From assembly GCA_022866185.1 (NCBI GenBank), contig JALHUG010000006.1:1-6602 (forward strand): a DNA stretch of 6,602 bases, written 5' to 3'. This DNA is from Dehalococcoidia bacterium. Its GTDB lineage: Bacteria; Chloroflexota; Dehalococcoidia; SM23-28-2. This document shows, piece after piece, positions 5,483 through 6,602 of this stretch. Positions within the stretch are counted from its first letter, which is position 1; every line of letters starts with the position of its first letter. Position numbers and translations under genes: made by a program. Below the pieces are notes generated by a model. That model was not told the origin of the DNA. It saw only the letters and a program-made list of their open reading frames with translations, and did not search any database.

Positions 5483-6602
5483 GTGGAAATCGATAGCATA
5501 CAGGCCCTCGAAATTCTCGACTCCCGCGGCAACCCCACCCTAGAGGTCGAGGTGGTACTGGCCGAAGGGACGGTGGGAATGGCTGCCGTCCCCTCGGGCG
5601 CCAGCACCGGCGTTCATGAGGCGCTGGAGCTGCGCGATGGCGACGCCGCCCGCTACGGCGGCAAGGGCGTCCTCAAGGCGGCGACCAACGTCGGCCAGGA
5701 GATCGCTCTCAGCGTGGGGGGGATGTCCTGCCTGGACCAGGCGGCCATCGACGAGGCCATGATCCGGCTGGACGGCACCCCCAACAAGAGCCGCCTGGGC
5801 GCCAACGCCATCCTGGGCGTCTCGCTGGCGGTGGCCCATGCGGCCGCCAACTACCTGGGCCTGCCCCTCTATCGATACCTGGGCGGCCCAACGGCCCGCA
5901 CCCTGCCCATGCCTTTCTTCAATATCGTCAATGGTGGCAGGCATGCCCCTGGCGGCACGGATATTCAGGAGTTCATGGTGGTGCCCGTGGGGGCCAAGAC
6001 CTTCGGCGATGCCCTGCGCATGGGCGCCGATCTCTACCACTCCCTCCGCAAGGTGCTGGCCGACAAGGGTCTTCCCACCACCGTGGGCGACGAGGGCGGC
6101 TTCGCGCCACCCCTGCCCAAGAACGAGGAGGCGATGAACCTCCTGCTGGCGGCCATCGAGGCGGCCGGCTACCGCCCGGGCGAGGAGGTGGCCATCGCCA
6201 TCGACGCCGCCGCCAGCGAGTACTATAGCGATGGCCAGTACGTCTTCGCTCGCGAGGGGCGCACCTTCAAGGATGCGGATGAGATGGTGGCCTTCTGGCA
6301 GGACTGGTGCGGCCGCTACCCCATCGTCAGCATCGAAGACGGCATGGCCCAGGATGACTGGACGGGCTGGTGGAAGCTGACGGCTGAGCTAGGGCGGAAG
6401 GTGCAGATCGTTGGCGACGACCTGCTTGTGACCAACGTGGAGCGCATCGAGAAGGGCATCCGCGAGGGGGCGGCCAATGCCGTGCTCATCAAGCCCAACC
6501 AGATAGGCACGCTGACCGAGACGCTGGCAGCCATCGATACGGCCAAGCGCGGCGGCTGGCGGGCGATGATCTCCCACCGTAGCGGCGAGACGGAGGACAC
6601 AA
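5483..6602 (+). CDS. eno: Enolase (phosphopyruvate hydratase), 3' end cut by the window
   Basis: Enolase interconverts 2-phosphoglycerate and phosphoenolpyruvate in glycolysis and gluconeogenesis, using two Mg ions. The first 373 residues are present, of about 425-430 in the family. Seen: ALEILDSRGNPTLEVEV at the start, VPSGASTGVHEALELRDGD with the mobile active-site Ser loop, NGGRHAPGGTDIQEF with H154 and E163, GDEGGFAP with the proton-relay E204, the metal ligands D241 (AIDAAASEY), E285 (SIEDGMAQDDW) and the GDD at 311-313, the catalytic base K337 in LIKPNQIGTLTET, and SHRSGETEDT from 364. The lysine near residue 390 and the C-terminal helix lie beyond the edge. The start is GTG, supported by AAGGAG five bases upstream and by the usual N-terminal length. 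It lies nine bases after the membrane-anchored protein gene, so it probably shares its transcript. No frameshift is seen. Confidence 0.97.
   Translation, partial: MEIDSIQALEILDSRGNPTLEVEVVLAEGTVGMAAVPSGASTGVHEALELRDGDAARYGGKGVLKAATNVGQEIALSVGGMSCLDQAAIDEAMIRLDGTPNKSRLGANAILGVSLAVAHAAANYLGLPLYRYLGGPTARTLPMPFFNIVNGGRHAPGGTDIQEFMVVPVGAKTFGDALRMGADLYHSLRKVLADKGLPTTVGDEGGFAPPLPKNEEAMNLLLAAIEAAGYRPGEEVAIAIDAAASEYYSDGQYVFAREGRTFKDADEMVAFWQDWCGRYPIVSIEDGMAQDDWTGWWKLTAELGRKVQIVGDDLLVTNVERIEKGIREGAANAVLIKPNQIGTLTETLAAIDTAKRGGWRAMISHRSGETEDT

Noticed and set aside
5091..5607. Several overlapping frames on both strands around the unknown 195-residue gene and the start of eno
   Set aside because: They conflict with the frame that fits the operon spacing and ribosome binding sites, and their products are Ser/Arg/Pro-rich shadows.

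Overview
The window looks like a chromosomal stretch of a GC-rich, free-living bacterium. It carries ordinary housekeeping genes (an L-isoaspartyl methyltransferase, a Xer recombinase, an enolase) at short spacings with Shine-Dalgarno sites. The lipoprotein metalloprotease has a threonine-proline linker right after its signal peptide, a style common in Chloroflexota. I therefore lean to Chloroflexota (Dehalococcoidia- or Anaerolineae-like), but this is inference from style and needs a phylogeny. No phage genes, insertion sequences, CRISPR arrays, tRNAs or rRNAs were seen.

Left part (1-2027): the first 209 bases hold an extended -10 promoter candidate for pcm and, on the minus strand, a possible start of a gene running off the left edge. 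Then come pcm (210-887), an AT-rich gap of 237 bases, and a complete Xer tyrosine recombinase (1125-2027). The gap is about 36% GC in its core and holds several inverted repeats and a sequence resembling a dif recombination site.

Middle part (2062-4259): a secreted lipoprotein zinc metalloprotease joins an HEXXH...NEG catalytic domain to an immune-inhibitor-A-type C-terminal beta domain. It meets, tail to tail and with a 10-base overlap, a small minus-strand YdhR-family protein that has its own promoter candidate.

Right part (4382-6602): three tightly packed plus-strand genes probably form one transcription unit. They are a TIGR00725-type SLOG/LOG-like Rossmann protein, an unrecognised protein with one N-terminal membrane segment, and enolase, which is cut by the window end before its last catalytic lysine. 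The gaps are 3 and 9 bases.

The most interesting leads are the structured AT-rich leader next to xer, the domain combination in the metalloprotease, and the unknown membrane protein fixed between a nucleotide-binding-type protein and enolase. I found no clear new defence or mobile system here.
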